The notes: generated by a model from the sequence alone, not told the origin. DNA of 21,007 nucleotides from Scleroderma bovista (GCA_037178675.1 JAYMGJ010000808.1:1-21007); one strand, 5' to 3'; shown: positions 1-10,210, numbered from the stretch's first letter. Translations and numbers: made by a program.

Positions 1-377
1 CCAAGAGGGGATGAATAATGCGCAGCAGAGTGAGTCAGAGTGAGCCAGAGTGACTCTGTGTGACTCAGAAAGAAGGGAAGCACAACCTATGATTTATTGA
101 ACTTTAGATCTGGAGATGAGCTTCTGAAGCAGTGCCACTGATGGGAGTGGCTGGGGGATAATAAAAGAATTGATCCGACCAGAAGAGCAGTGTCAGGGGG
201 CCTGGAATGACAAGTAGAGTCACAGCTGGTCACAGAGTGTCACAAATCCCTTGGATTGAGCTTCTGTAGAGCAAAAACGCGAAATTTGGTGCTCCCGAAG
301 TGCAGTCTTCCCTTGAGCAGTAAGGGGAAGGTTCGGTACTCTATTATGGCTCCTAAGAAGGGTTCTAGAGCACTGTT
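1..377. other. no gene recognised; short GAGTGA-type repeats
   Basis: No convincing coding region is seen here. Positions 28-66 carry a degenerate GTGAGTCAGA/GTGAGCCAGA repeat, followed by its partial inverse (GTGACTCTGTGTGACTC). The rest is ordinary unique-looking sequence with stops in all frames. Confidence 0.4.
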
Positions 378-875
378 TCATTTGTGTTTGTTGCGGGATA
401 GCAGGGAAGAGAATCGCAAGTAGCGGATTCGACGTGTCCAGGGAAGCGAGATGAATGATAGAGGGAGATGGATGTGACAGGACTCTGGGATGAAAGGACC
501 ATATGCAGAGGACTCAGGAGACACAGAGACGACCAGGTATGAATTTTCAAGTCTAACGATAGACTTGAGACGACCAAAGTATGTGCGCGACGCAGGACTG
601 ACAAGGAGAATGCGCTGACCGAGAACAAGAGGGACTGAGGGAGCAGGCTGGGAAGATATGTACCAGACAGTACACAGGAGCTCAGGGAGAGGCTGTCCCA
701 AGAGCAGGACATAGTTGAGGTCTGCTGCAATAGCGGAGAAACGTTCCAGAGAAAATGTGGACTCCATAGTGAGTGATGAAGCGGGTGTCTGGATTGCGGG
801 TGGAATATCTCCGTGGGAAATGAACAGATTTACGTCGGAACTTGACAGGCAGATAGACCATGGTCTAGGCTCCAT
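378..875 (-). CDS. hypothetical ORF, 165 aa, possibly part of a spliced gene
   Basis: This is an uninterrupted minus-strand frame from an ATG at 875 to a stop at 378. The composition is protein-like rather than repetitive: mixed hydrophobic and charged residues, several Trp, no low-complexity tract. The frame is closed by a stop about 30 bases upstream of the ATG, so the ATG is either the real start or lies in an internal exon. I do not recognise a family, and no membrane segment, signal peptide or metal-binding cluster is obvious. An overlapping frame on the same strand (365-730) looks like a shadow. It could equally be a decayed exon of a repeated gene, since tandem duplications lie just upstream. 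Confidence 0.25.
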   Translation of the reverse strand: MEPRPWSICLSSSDVNLFISHGDIPPAIQTPASSLTMESTFSLERFSAIAADLNYVLLLGQPLPELLCTVWYISSQPAPSVPLVLGQRILLVSPASRTYFGRLKSIVRLENSYLVVSVSPESSAYGPFIPESCHIHLPLSFISLPWTRRIRYLRFSSLLSRNKHK

Positions 876-1127
876 GATGGTATAGTCACATGATTGATAG
901 CTTCAAAAATGGCGGAGCTATTCAAAATATTGGAATGCCGGCACTGGGCGCCTAAATTTGACATTTGGGCGCTAAAAATGATTCTTCCTTTTCTCCTTCG
1001 TTTCTCTATTGTTTCTTCTGCTTCTTTGGTTGTTCTGGTATGGGAGTTGGACTGCAGTAGGTTGCATTCCTCTCTCATACTGAAATGATCATCAATCCTT
1101 GGATTCTTCTGCTTCTTGGCGGTTCTC

Positions 1128-1246
1128 GTGCGATAGATGACTGTCCATGTTGGCATTCATCTCTCGCATCAGGATAGTCATTCTTGTGCGATAGATGGCT
1201 ATGACAAGCTTGTATTCATTTTTCGCATAAGGATAGTCATGACTTT
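1128..1246. repeat. 58-bp tandem duplication, about 2 copies
   Basis: Copy 1 runs 1128-1185 and copy 2 starts at 1186. Both begin GTGCGATAGATG and contain a TTCATY..TCGCAT core followed by AGGATAGTCAT. A degenerate third start (GCGTGATATGG) follows at about 1247. On the minus strand each copy encodes the same short peptide start (MTILMR), so this may be a remnant of repeated coding sequence. Confidence 0.6.
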
Positions 1247-1537
1247 GCGTGATATGGATAGCGAGGGCTGTCTGTATCCCTCAAGTCGGGACAATCTTTC
1301 AACAGATCTTGGGTGTGCGTTCTTCGCATTAGTTTCATCGGCTAACTTTCTCCATGTCCACAGTACCAAACACGTTTGGTGCGTGACACCGCCATCGCAC
1401 CCACTTGTACACTGAATGTGGCCATCCATTTAGTCAAACGATCTCAGAACGTACAATTGTCTGTACGCTTTGCTCCGACCCTCTGAGAAGTGCTGAAGGT
1501 GGTCAGGTTTTATTAACGAGTTCTGATCAACACTCAC

Positions 1538-1926
1538 CTGTTCCAGAAATCGCCCAACAACCCGCTGGTGAGTTCTTGAAACTCACCACCAGCATGACTA
1601 ACTTCGAGGGGCTCGGTTCCATCTAGGACCATTGCACCATAGTTGTTGCTTTCATAGCCATCATCTACAGCCTTGCTGACTGAGTTCAACGCAGGATCTT
1701 GCAATGCCTCAAGCGCATGTCTCTTGGTCACATTCATCTCTAACAAAGGTGAGCCATTTTTTGTGATCACAACCTGAACTCACCTCTTAGGTGTCCTTGT
1801 TTACATTCGGCTACACGTGCAGACCACTCAGTGATTTTTCTTGGGCCCACTAGTTCATGGACCATTTGCGTGACCCCGGCGACCTGGTGACTTCCTTTGT
1901 GCCAGTCCAGAGACCTCCGATTCTCT
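1538..1926 (-). CDS. partial spliced gene of unknown function (two exons visible)
   Basis: Two exons on the minus strand join in frame. Exon A runs 1926-1784, after a possible acceptor TTTTAG, with an internal ATG at 1865. A 44-bp intron (1783-1740) begins GTGAGT and ends TTAG. Exon B runs 1739-1538 and stops at a second good donor, GTGAGTG. Across the junction the frame stays open for about 115 residues of normal protein composition, with an acidic middle and the conserved-looking motif SHAGGEF near the end. The exon after the last donor could not be placed with confidence; two acceptors give short, unconvincing tails. The N-terminus is also uncertain. Upstream flanks of KDZ-transposase-associated proteins have a similar feel, but I cannot establish this. 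It is probably a gene fragment or decayed copy. Confidence 0.4.
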
Positions 1927-2042
1927 CTAAAACCACGTGACGTTACTGTGCTGTCACAACTTATTGCAACATATTACCATCACTATCACTCCTGTACTCA
2001 AGCATTGTGCCTAGTGCGGCTGATCCACGAGTCTGTTTGACC

Positions 2043-2893
2043 ATGGTATCAAATGTTGAAGGTGAGACATGGAATTTTTTTCTTGGCAGAAGTTTTGATA
2101 TCTTCTAGGTGATGGTAGCCAACAGGTAGCAGGGTCTACAGAGCGAGAGACCAAAGTTACGATCACCTGCATCAAGACAGTCAAGACGACTCGTCAAGGG
2201 GCTACGGAGACGAAGGTTGAAACTGTGGTGAGACGTTGGACTCACTCTAGCAAGACTAGGCTTGGCACCTCTCAGGAATGCCGCCCTTCGGTGACACAAT
2301 CACCAGTAGCTACTATTACTACCTTACCATCGCCCCCAAGTACCCTGACCACCACTCGCAAATCACAATCGGGTTCAACCATCGCCACCTCTCCCTCTTT
2401 GGCAACTTCTTTGTCTACGCCTCACGCCGTTGATATTCCCCACCCTTCGGATCTCCCATACCCACCCCCTGCAGTTGAAGCATATTACCTTGTTATTGTT
2501 GGGCAAGAGGTCAGCATATATTACACATGGTAATGTCCGGTGTTTGTGATTTACACCCCCTTGTTGGCTCAGGCTTAAATTCATAGGAAAGATACAGCAT
2601 TGTGGGTTCTCAACATTAGTGGCATGGTTTTCTACAAGTGCAGGACTTTCCAGCGGGCCCTTGCAGACTATACAGCCACTTACAACAAGGGTGAACTTCA
2701 TGTGATTCCTACTCCTGGTGGACTGTTCTGGCCCATTGCATCGCATACAGCATCGCCCACTCTCAGTGAGGGCGAACAGTCCTACTGGGCTGAAGTAGAT
2801 GACCTGTCGGACCTGTTGGGCCAGGTCCGACTCGATCACACTGGGGATCGGTGGGTCACCCATCCATCCCCCCAGATTATTTTGTTGATTTAA
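2043..2893 (+). CDS. RNase H1 N-terminal (viroplasmin-like) domain protein
   Basis: The three-exon model is 2043-2061, 2109-2529 and 2587-2893. Introns are 47 bp (GTGAGA...CTAG) and 57 bp (GTAATG...ATAG). The spliced length is 747 nt, giving 248 residues with a clean stop. Residues 8-130 are Thr/Ser/Pro rich and probably disordered. From about residue 131 comes the RNase H1 N-terminal pattern: YYLVIVGQEVSIYYTW, then exon 3 with VLNISGMVFYKCRTFQRA. This matches the family scheme Y-V-x3-G-x4-I-x3-W...V-x-G-x3-A-x-F-K-x-F-x4-A. In RNase H1 this module binds RNA/DNA hybrids. No catalytic RNase H domain follows, so the protein is probably a binder only, as in many fungal stand-alone versions. A Pro/Gly linker and an acidic C-terminus end it. 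The second intron splits the domain at the conserved Trp codon, which strongly supports the model. The first exon is short and less certain. Confidence 0.62.
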
Positions 2894-3425
2894 TAGCGGC
2901 ACCAGGTTGTCCTCCAATGTTAAGTAGTTAGTTGTTACTGTGCAAATCATGTCCATCTTGACTCAATAAATGCCAACCTGTTTGACTTGAGTACCCGCAT
3001 TTGTATGCTAAGAATTGGGTCTACATAGTATAAGGATGTTCATAGGTAGCATTGGTATAAAAATGTAGAGATACAAATGAGTGCACATACACGGTGTGAC
3101 AACAATTTGCGTCGGTGCAACCTTGACAAGTTTGATAGTCCAACTGGCACAATGCAATAGCCACTACATATAATGCAAGAACAAAATACCAGACAATGAC
3201 TACCAGACAGCAGGCAAGCTATCAATGCCATCAATGTTGTGTGCCTGCCGATACGGTTGGTTTTTGGTGATGCTGGTGGTGAATATTGGCTGATAGCGAA
3301 TGGGTTCACTATTGCATCTGCTATCCCCAAAACACAATACCTATGTCTATCCTATAGTTGCTTATCTTGCATTACACATCAGATTCAAGTGTGGATTGTT
3401 TAGGTATGGATTGTATGCAAAAGTA
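2894..3425. other. intergenic, nothing recognised
   Basis: This AT-leaning stretch lies between the 3' end of the RNase H1-N gene and the 3' end of the convergent minus-strand gene. AATAAA at about 2964 could serve the upstream gene as a polyadenylation signal. No credible coding exon was found on either strand. Confidence 0.4.
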
Positions 3426-4317
3426 TTACACAGTAAAGTAGTAACGAGCTTCGGAGATTCGAGACAAGGGAAATATGGGCACATACTCATCTAATTTGAC
3501 TTTAAAAAACCGTAGCTCGGTCAGTAGAGACGTGAGCAAGTCGAACACCTGCTCGTATGAATCCGAAACTTTGTACCTCACACCCCAGAAGCCTTTGTGC
3601 GTGATGCTCCTCAAAAACCATACAAGTTGTCTCCCTTCCTCCACGTGGACAGCACACTGTGAAAAGAATGCGTCAATTGCACGCCAGCCACTGTCCTGTG
3701 CATGCTTCAGTTGCTTGTGAAATTTCTTGGGCCAGGTTGATTCTGCCCCCCATTCAGATTGCCAAACAGCAATAAGCTGTCTGACTTCCTCGAGCGAGGG
3801 GAGTTCCAAATGCACCAAAGGATGTAGATGTGAGTTGGAGGACGTTTGAGACGAGCGTTGTTCCTCTGTGTCCGATGTTGAGTTGCATGCGGTACCTTCA
3901 TTTTCAGTAATCTGCTTCCTATATAACAAAATCAATCTACAGACATATTCTGGGGGTGGATACGTACCTAGTAGCCCTGTTTCTACAAACATGGATCAAT
4001 AACTACTGATAGACAAGGCAAATCATATCAGCTAACTTACCTAGCAGCACGAAGTCTTGCCTTTTCCCTCTGCTCTTCTCGTATTCTGAAGACAGGATTC
4101 AGTGCAAATGAACCTATGGTAGATGGTCCATACCCTGGCTTTGATAGCCATCACTCAGTGGCTGTGCATTGTTTGTCTAGCTTCGTCACAGCTCATTTTG
4201 CTCCCATGTGTGACTATCAAGATTCTAGCTAAAAAGGAATGGATTTAGTTTACAAGTTACTATAACGCAATCTACAAACTTACCTGGTACGACTTGAGAA
4301 GAAGCAATGGCGAACAT
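3426..4317 (-). CDS. hypothetical 4-exon gene, 211 aa
   Basis: The minus-strand model has exons 4317-4284, 4134-4041, 3982-3968 and 3918-3426. Introns are 149, 58 and 49 bp, all GTRNGT...AG (GTAAGT, GTAAGT, GTACGT donors). The spliced length is 636 nt, exactly 212 codons including the TAA stop. Residues about 30-50 form a strongly basic, helical stretch (FRIREEQREKARLRAAR) that crosses the exon 2/3 junction and continues into exon 4. This supports the 15-nt micro-exon. The C-terminal 120 residues are Trp-rich and predicted helical (PSLEEVRQLIAVWQSEW...). I recognise no family. The weak point is intron 1: a nearer acceptor (TTTTTAG at 4236-4229) would give a typical length but leads to a stop, so the gene may be mis-modelled there or decaying. 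No TE domain is visible. Confidence 0.45.
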
Positions 4318-4624
4318 ACTACGAGTCACAAGATGGACTTATGTAAATCATAAATGAAATGAACTAATTTGAAATATGTGCCGCTGAGTTGACCTCCTGG
4401 TCACATGACCATGCAATGTGGGTAGTACATGTGGACAAAGCGAGGCTCAGCACATCACCAAGTCATAAAATACAGTATTGTTGCAGGTCTCTTATATCTC
4501 TCTGTACCATCTCTTTGTCATCTTTGACCGTCAGTCTGAGTCTTCAATTGAGGAGGAAGTCAGGTACCGTATTCATTTCTAATGAAGCTGAGTCCTGAAG
4601 CCACATCTACATAGCTTGTATTGG

Positions 4625-5060
4625 ATGGATTTCCATGCAGCCCTCAATGAAGGTCTCAGTCCAACTATCTCATCTACTGTAAGTCTATCCGTTATTTGTA
4701 GCTTGGTGATATATAAGTTTCTGATCGGACAGCCTTCCATCAACACAGATCTTGCGACGTGACATCAGCCATGTCACTCCTGTACTTCGGTTATCCATGC
4801 AACACCATCGGGAGGCCGACAGCACGATGGCAGCTCTATCTATGGTAAGATTAGTTGAGTAGTCAATATATTGTGACGATCAACTCTAATGTAGTATGTT
4901 ACCTCCGCAGGTTTACATGTTATCGAGCATGCGGGAGTATCAGGAATGCCCAATCATACTAATGACAGGGCGGACCAATGGCATTCCCACAATATTGCAC
5001 TGTCAAAATTTTGCTTTTTTTTTTCAGGAGCATCATAATACTGTGGACATTGCACCTTAA
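4625..5060 (+). CDS. small hypothetical 3-exon gene, 99 aa
   Basis: Exons are 4625-4678, 4749-4844 and 4911-5060, all joined in phase 0. Introns are 70 bp (GTAAGT...ACAG) and 66 bp (GTAAGA...GCAG). The spliced frame is 300 nt from ATG to TAA without a stop. The predicted protein is mixed in composition, rich in Met, His and Ser, with no recognised domain. The stop lies only 16 bases before the ATG of the next plus-strand gene. So these exons could instead belong to an alternative 5' end of that gene, with the T-run plus CAG at 5020-5027 acting as another acceptor. Function is unknown. Confidence 0.35.
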
Positions 5061-5076
5061 CTCTACCAACCGCATC

Positions 5077-7226
5077 ATGGACGGGTATGTTTTCAACTTC
5101 ACGAACGTCACCTTTAACCCTACAGGTGATTCCTCATGCAAAACGCCCCCAGCATTCAGTTCATATGACTACCAGAACCCGTCTCACCAGCCATTTCCTC
5201 CTGGCTCTGTGCAACTGGCTCCACAGCCTTTGATATCCCTGGACTCATCCTATAGTTACCCTGCACTAGATCCCCCCCTCCTGTCCATTTCGAACCCTCA
5301 GCCCATTTCGTCTTCGCCTTCACCTGCCATTCAAGTAACGACATCTTTACATGGTGTCCCTGCCTCTACTGCCACAGGAGAACACCAGCCTACCATCAGC
5401 TTGTCAAATGCATCCTCTGCATGTTATCCCGCACTGGACCCCGCCCTGCTGTCCATTTCGGACCCTCGACTTGTTTCACCTTCAGCTACCATTCAAGTAA
5501 TGATGTCTTTACATGGCGTCCCCACTTCTACTGCCACAGGAGAGCACCAGCCCACCATCAGCTCATCAAACGCATCTTCTGCACATTCTCCCACCCTGGA
5601 TCCTACCCTGCTGTCCATCTCGAGCCCTCAGCCCGTTTTGTCTTCTCCTTCACCTACCATTCAAGTAACAATGTCTTTACATGGCATCCCTGCTTCTACT
5701 ACCACAGGAGAGCACCAGCCTACTATCAACTTGTCAAACCCGTCCTCTGCACCTGGTGTGGCCACTCCCAGTACCCATCCCAACGGTACGCCTAGTGATT
5801 GCAGTGGTGCAATCTCGGAAACTATGGTAACAAGCAACAAGTCTACTTGGGCTACTCGCAACCCTGGATGGCCAGCTATGCAGCCTCGTCAGCCCCTTTC
5901 CGCTGCAGAGAAGGAACACCGCAACGCCCAGGCAGCATCAAGGCAAATTTCTACAGCCCAGCGGAAGGATCGCAACACGCTTCTGAATGAAGCAGTCCAG
6001 TCACTCGCCAATGAATTCGAGGCGAAGGTACATGTGATAGCTGCTACACATAATATTACAGAGGAGAAGGTCAGGAAGCTCCTTGGTGGTTATAAATATT
6101 ATTGGAATCCACGCAGCACGCAATTGGCCAATGCCATCATTCATGACAAGGCGCACGAGGTGAATGAAGGTAAACCTCACTTCGTTGTCTTGCAGCTCCA
6201 TACTCACACATCACAGGTCACGCTCGTGGGGAGAAGCTCTCTCTCCAGCAGATTCGAGAGTTAGCCAGGGCTGATGCCAAGTACCAGGACATGACCCAGG
6301 ATGAGAAAGACGAGTTACTGCATGCCCTTACTGAATACTGCACCCTCAAAAATACAAGTGTTCGTGCTACAAACACAGCGGCATCATGCAATGTGCAGTC
6401 GACATTGGAATATATTTTTAAAGTAGTGAGTCATACATTCACTCTAATGATCATCAACTGACGTTCAATAGCTTGATGGACTTGCACTTCGGACTGGAGT
6501 ATATGTGTGCCTTTTTGCGACTCATGGACATGTTTACGATTCATCTCAGCCTTTCTGGTATGGAACGGATAATGTGATGGACTTCTGGGAGGATGTGATG
6601 GATCTTGAGGCAGATGAGATCATCCACAAACTGGAACAGTGGGCATGCATGCATGGAAAGAGTAAGTCAAATGTATTTTGTGATGGCCACTAATAATTGA
6701 TTATACCACTTCTGCAGACATCGAGGAGCGCAACTCAGTGGAAGGCATGCAACGGATGTGTGTCCATATTCTTAATTCTGGTCTTTGTGCATATTGCTTG
6801 ACAACATCTAATGGTATCTGACGCGGGCATACAGGTGTTGTTGCTAAGAAGAAAATTCGAATCAACTTCGCAAACTTTGAGGTGGCTATCAAGGAGAAAT
6901 ATGGTATTGATCTACTTGGTTGGCCAGAAGGTGTCTCTTTCCAGTCTCCCAGTGCCATTACAAGTGTTGAACACCTCCGGACCCTTTGCGACACATTGAA
7001 AGAAGGTACGTGCCATTGGGCATACATGACTAGGCAGCAACATGTTCAGTATCAAGACCAACTTATGCAGTGGCGAAATGCTGGGGAAGTAGTTGGAAAG
7101 GCTTGCAAGAGGCGCTCTGACGTGGGCAGGAAACGACGACGTACAGATCCAACCAAGGGGAAAGCTTCAAAGAGTGCTGCATTCATTGACTTGTCTGACG
7201 AGCAAAGCGACGAAGATGACATGTGA
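5077..7226 (+). CDS. 5-exon basidiomycete multicopy-type protein of unknown function, 650 aa
   Basis: Exons are 5077-6169, 6217-6425, 6472-6661, 6718-6786 and 6835-7226. Introns are 46-56 bp with donors GTAAAC, GTGAGT, GTAAGT and GTGCAT, each ending in AG. The spliced length is 1,953 nt, exactly 651 codons. The first third is Ser/Thr/Pro rich and holds three tandem repeats. From about residue 270 a conserved-looking part starts (PLSAAEKEHRNAQAASRQ), basic and helical. A region around WYGTDNVMDFWEDVMD follows, then VAKKKIRINFANFEVAI and YGIDLLGWPEGVSF. The C-terminus is basic (GRKRRRTDP), likely a nuclear localisation signal, and ends in an acidic tail. From memory this resembles a large, uncharacterised family repeated in mushroom genomes; its role is not known to me. 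The start at 5077 is preferred over 4978 because the upstream part reads like an intron tail. Confidence 0.65.
5257..5754 (+). repeat. in-frame coding minisatellite, 3 units of 168/162/168 bp
   Basis: The units are 5257-5424, 5425-5586 and 5587-5754. Each encodes the same order of motifs: PxLDPxLLSIS, a Ser/Pro-rich bridge, IQVxxSLHG, then TGEHQPTI and a SN.SSA end. Units differ by scattered substitutions and one 6-bp loss, so the frame is kept. This indicates selection for an open frame through repeat expansion. Confidence 0.85.
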
Positions 7227-7959
7227 TCCTTTGTAAGTTTTATTTGTCTTACTTTGACACTCAATCACACATTGCTTACCACAGGATTTGCCCGTCGCCA
7301 TCAATTCTGAAGGGTGAACACTACCAGTGCAGTTGTAATAGCTACATTGTTTATATCAATTGATTTTTACCCCCTATGTTGTGTGATCATATAATGCAGT
7401 ATCCTAAGGTGATATCAACATTGAATTCCGTGACGTCCGTCATTTTACAATGCCTGTGTAGGCGGGCGCAGCTGTGCATTGGCCACCACACAATGTCCTC
7501 TGGCGGAGATTGCCGAACATTGCCACGTGCATGCAAATTGGGGGGAATGGTAGCATTTGTCTCTGTACCAAATTTAAATGAAAATACTATGTTTTATGCT
7601 ACAGAACACTTGCTAGATACGAGTACTACATGTACCTGAAAGTCCAACGTAAAAATGTTGCGTAGTTGTTGAGATACGCAAGCTCGCTGTCGGCGATGGT
7701 GATGAGAGGCGTCGGAGACGATGCATGGGCGTTGCCAAACAGCTAGACGTGCGTGAGAAGTATTCCCCAGCGGGCGGGAGAGACCAATGACAAATCCCTG
7801 CTGCGCGGGAGCTCCAAATCTCTCTAAGTACCCTACTTTATTCAATAATTATTCATTAAGGCGAGAGATGCCTCAAATGCCTTGTCTTAGACACACATCA
7901 AAACAGTAATATAGTGTCTAATTAGGGTATTTATGCAGGAGTATCAGGTGACCCTCCCT
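7227..7959. other. intergenic, no gene recognised; local GC-rich block
   Basis: This holds the 3' flank of the 5-exon gene and unassigned sequence. About 7670-7810 is noticeably more GC-rich than its flanks (GCGTCGGAGACG, GCGGGCGGGAG). A minus-strand frame (7845-7594) is open there but lacks protein-like features. No splice-supported exon was found. Confidence 0.35.
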
Positions 7960-8052
7960 TGGACAGTACTGGACAGCACTGGCCAGTTACCCCAGAGCCC
8001 CAGCTACTCCTAGCAAGGTACCTAACTGGCTAGCACTGTCCAGGACTGTCCC
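7960..8052. repeat. 30-bp imperfect inverted repeat next to the Copia LTR
   Basis: The arms are 7960-7989 and 8023-8052 and match at 25 of 30 positions by hand alignment (core GGACAGT.CTGGACAG against its complement). A 33-nt loop separates them. The right arm ends two bases before the TG that starts the Copia LTR. Confidence 0.65.
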
Positions 8053-8054
8053 AG

Positions 8055-8187
8055 TGTTGAAGGTCAACCAGCATATGTTACTGGTACTTCAGTGCATGAC
8101 CACACAATGCTTACATAAGCATTTTGAGCGCACTATACACAGTAGTTATTTTCATCAGTCCCTCAGTAGCTTGAATATCTACTGAGG
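8055..8187 (+). repeat. Copia 5' LTR, left segment
   Basis: It runs from the TG start to the end of a perfect hairpin at 8161-8187, with arms CCTCAGTAG and CTACTGAGG around a 9-nt loop. Together with 10790-10856 it would form a 200-bp LTR. A weak TATA-like ACTATACAC lies at 8130-8138. Confidence 0.5.
8163..8187. repeat. 25-bp flanking duplication, left copy
   Basis: This is identical over 25 bases to 10765-10789 (TCAGTAGCTTG...ACTGAGG). Similarity stops abruptly on both sides, as expected for a target-site duplication around the 8188-10764 insertion. It covers almost exactly the LTR hairpin. Confidence 0.75.
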
Positions 8188-8226
8188 GTAAGCAGTTCAT
8201 ACACACTCATTTTACACATACTAACT

Positions 8227-8292
8227 TCATCAGCAAACCAGCCCTTCCCCATACAGAGCCCACAGAGTCTGTACTGCTCTGTACAGACCTAT
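8227..8292. repeat. subterminal inverted repeat, left
   Basis: Its reverse complement aligns with 10667-10732. Shared blocks are TCATCAGCAAA, CAGC.CTT, TACAGA and TGTACAGACC.AT, with substitutions between. It lies 39 bases inside the left end of the insertion. Confidence 0.6.
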
Positions 8293-8637
8293 GCAAACAC
8301 CTCCCATTTGTACAGGTCTAGTGTTTCCAGGACTAGCACAAGGGCTATATACTAGGATTGATCATAATGCCATTACCATACTCTTTCAAACTCTTATAGC
8401 ACTCCAAATACTAGCATATAAAGCAACAAATATATTAGCAATTACTAACTACTACATACATGGTGTAGTTAGAGACACTACATAATATAATCCTAATCAC
8501 AACTACCCACACAAAGCAATTAACCTATATGAAAGTTGAGTTAGTGACAAGCTAGATCAAGTGGGTCAAACTACTTACAGAGTTGAAAGTGATTATCAAT
8601 TTCCGGCAGGCTAATAGCCTCTAGTGGTGTTTGACCA

Positions 8638-8908
8638 TAGTCAAATAACCTATAAGTACCATTATTAGACAAGGTAACATGTAAAACTTACCTTTAGTTC
8701 CGGCACTAACATTTGTTGTGTAGTCAAATAACCTATTAGTAGCATTGTTAGATAAGTTAAGATGTAGTGGTAGTGGGAAACTTACCATTGGCTCCGGCAC
8801 TAACATTTGTTGTGTAGTGAAATAACCTATTAGTAGCATTGTTAGACAAGTTAATATGTTGTGGTAGTAGAAAACTTACCATTAGCTCCGGCACTAACCT
8901 TTGTTGTG
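8638..8908. repeat. three tandem units of 83, 94 and 94 bp
   Basis: The units are 8638-8720, 8721-8814 and 8815-8908. Each starts TAGT.AAATAACCTAT, has a CATT.TTAGA.AAG core and ends GGCACTAAC.TTTGTTGTG. The first unit lacks about 11 bases in the middle. Minus-strand frames across it are only repeat translations. Confidence 0.85.
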
Positions 8909-9099
8909 TTGAGCCCACTCCTACATAGTAGGAAAAGGCATCTGTTTGGTCAAGTTTGCCATGTTGTGCAAGAGGCGTGACAAACAGTGTCCACAATATC
9001 GCATTTTTGGCATTTTTGGGCACTTAGTCAAATTTTGGACACACAGTGGCAGTACCAACTACCAAGTGGTACTACACTTTTGCTACACACAATTATACT

Positions 9100-9298
9100 A
9101 CACATTTTTGGTAATCAGCACTACATCACAAACACTAAACAACACTTCCTAGTTGACACTACATATTTTTGGTAATCAGAACTACAACACAAACACTACA
9201 CAACTACTCCGCATTTTTGGTAATCAACACTACAACACAAACACAACACAATTACTACGCATTTTTGGTAATCAACACTACAATACAAACACTACACA
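9100..9298. repeat. 48-bp tandem units, about 4 copies
   Basis: The units start at 9100, 9161, 9209 and 9257 and share ATTTTTGGTAATCA followed by ACTACA.CACAAACAC. The first is longer (61 bp); the next two are 48 bp; the last merges into the TTTTACTACAC array. Confidence 0.8.
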
Positions 9299-10085
9299 TT
9301 TTTTGTACACATTTTACTACACTTTGACAACACTTTTACTACGCCTTTTTGTACACTTTTACTACACTTTTTACTACACTTTTTTGTACACTTTCACTAC
9401 ACTTTTGACTACGCTTTTACTACGCTTTTTTGTACACTTTTTACTACACTTTTACTACACTTTTTTGTACACTTTGACTACACTTTTGACTACACTTTTA
9501 CTATGCTTTTACTACACTTTTTTGTACACTTTTACTACACATTTTACTACACTTTGACAGCACTTTTACTACGCTTTTTTGTACACTTTTACTACACTTT
9601 TTACTACACTTTTACTACACTTTTACTACGCTTTTTTGTACACTTTTTACTACACTTTTACTACGCTTTTTTGTACACTTTCACTACACTTTTGACTACA
9701 CTTTTACTGCACTTTTACTACGCTTTTTTGTACACTTTTACTACACTTTTTGTACACTTTTACTGCACTTTTACTACACTTTTGACTACACTTTTACTAC
9801 ACTTTCACTATGCTTTTTTGTACACTTTCACTACACTTTTAACTACACTTTTACTACACTTTTACTACACTTTTTGGTACACTTTTACTACACTTTTTTG
9901 TACACTTTTTGACTACACTTTTACTACACTTTTTGTACACTTTTGACTACACTTTTACTACACTTTTGACTACACTTTTACTACACTTTTGATTACACTT
10001 TTACTATGCTTTTTTGCACACTTTTTTGTACACTTTTGACTACACTTTTAATGCACTTCTTACTACACTTGTACTACACTTTTTG
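9299..10085. repeat. degenerate tandem array of TTTTACTACAC / TTTTTGTACAC
   Basis: About 790 bases consist almost only of 10-13-bp units (CTACACTTTTA, CTACACTTTTGA, CTACGCTTTTTTGTACA) in mixed order. The reading frames across it give only Leu/Tyr/Thr/Phe runs and are not genes. It is the left arm of a giant inverted repeat with 10202-10620. Confidence 0.9.
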
Positions 10086-10100
10086 TAAATTGATTAGATT

Positions 10101-10210
10101 GAGTAGTGTAGTCATGGTTATGTTAAGAAGGGTTGTCATGATTAGGTTAAGAAGTGTAGTCATTATTAGGTTAAGTAGCATAGCTGTGACTGGGTTAACA
10201 AGTGTAATCA
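10101..10210. repeat. 24-bp tandem units, 4 full copies plus a partial
   Basis: The units at 10101, 10125, 10149 and 10173, plus a partial one at 10197, share the frame AAGWAGTGTAGTCAT.ATTAGGTT. They sit exactly in the loop between the two inverted arrays. Confidence 0.75.

Noticed and set aside
1538..1926. KDZ-transposase-associated gene
   Set aside because: Only a loose resemblance in one short motif; no transposase core residues are visible.
2375..2956. 193-codon minus-strand frame with several Cys
   Set aside because: It overlaps the spliced RNase H1-N gene, whose domain pattern and intron support the plus strand; no ordered zinc motif.
4041..4228. Exon using the nearer acceptor TTTTTAG in the minus-strand gene
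   Set aside because: It leads to a TGA in every continuation tested; the CCAG acceptor at 4135 gives an open frame of exact length.
8638..8908. Regular repeats considered as a CRISPR-like array
   Set aside because: Units are contiguous and diverged over their full length, without unique spacers, and the genome is eukaryotic.
9153..9946. Long Leu/Tyr/Thr/Phe-rich reading frames on the plus strand
   Set aside because: They are translations of the TTTTACTACAC tandem arrays and carry no domain or start context.
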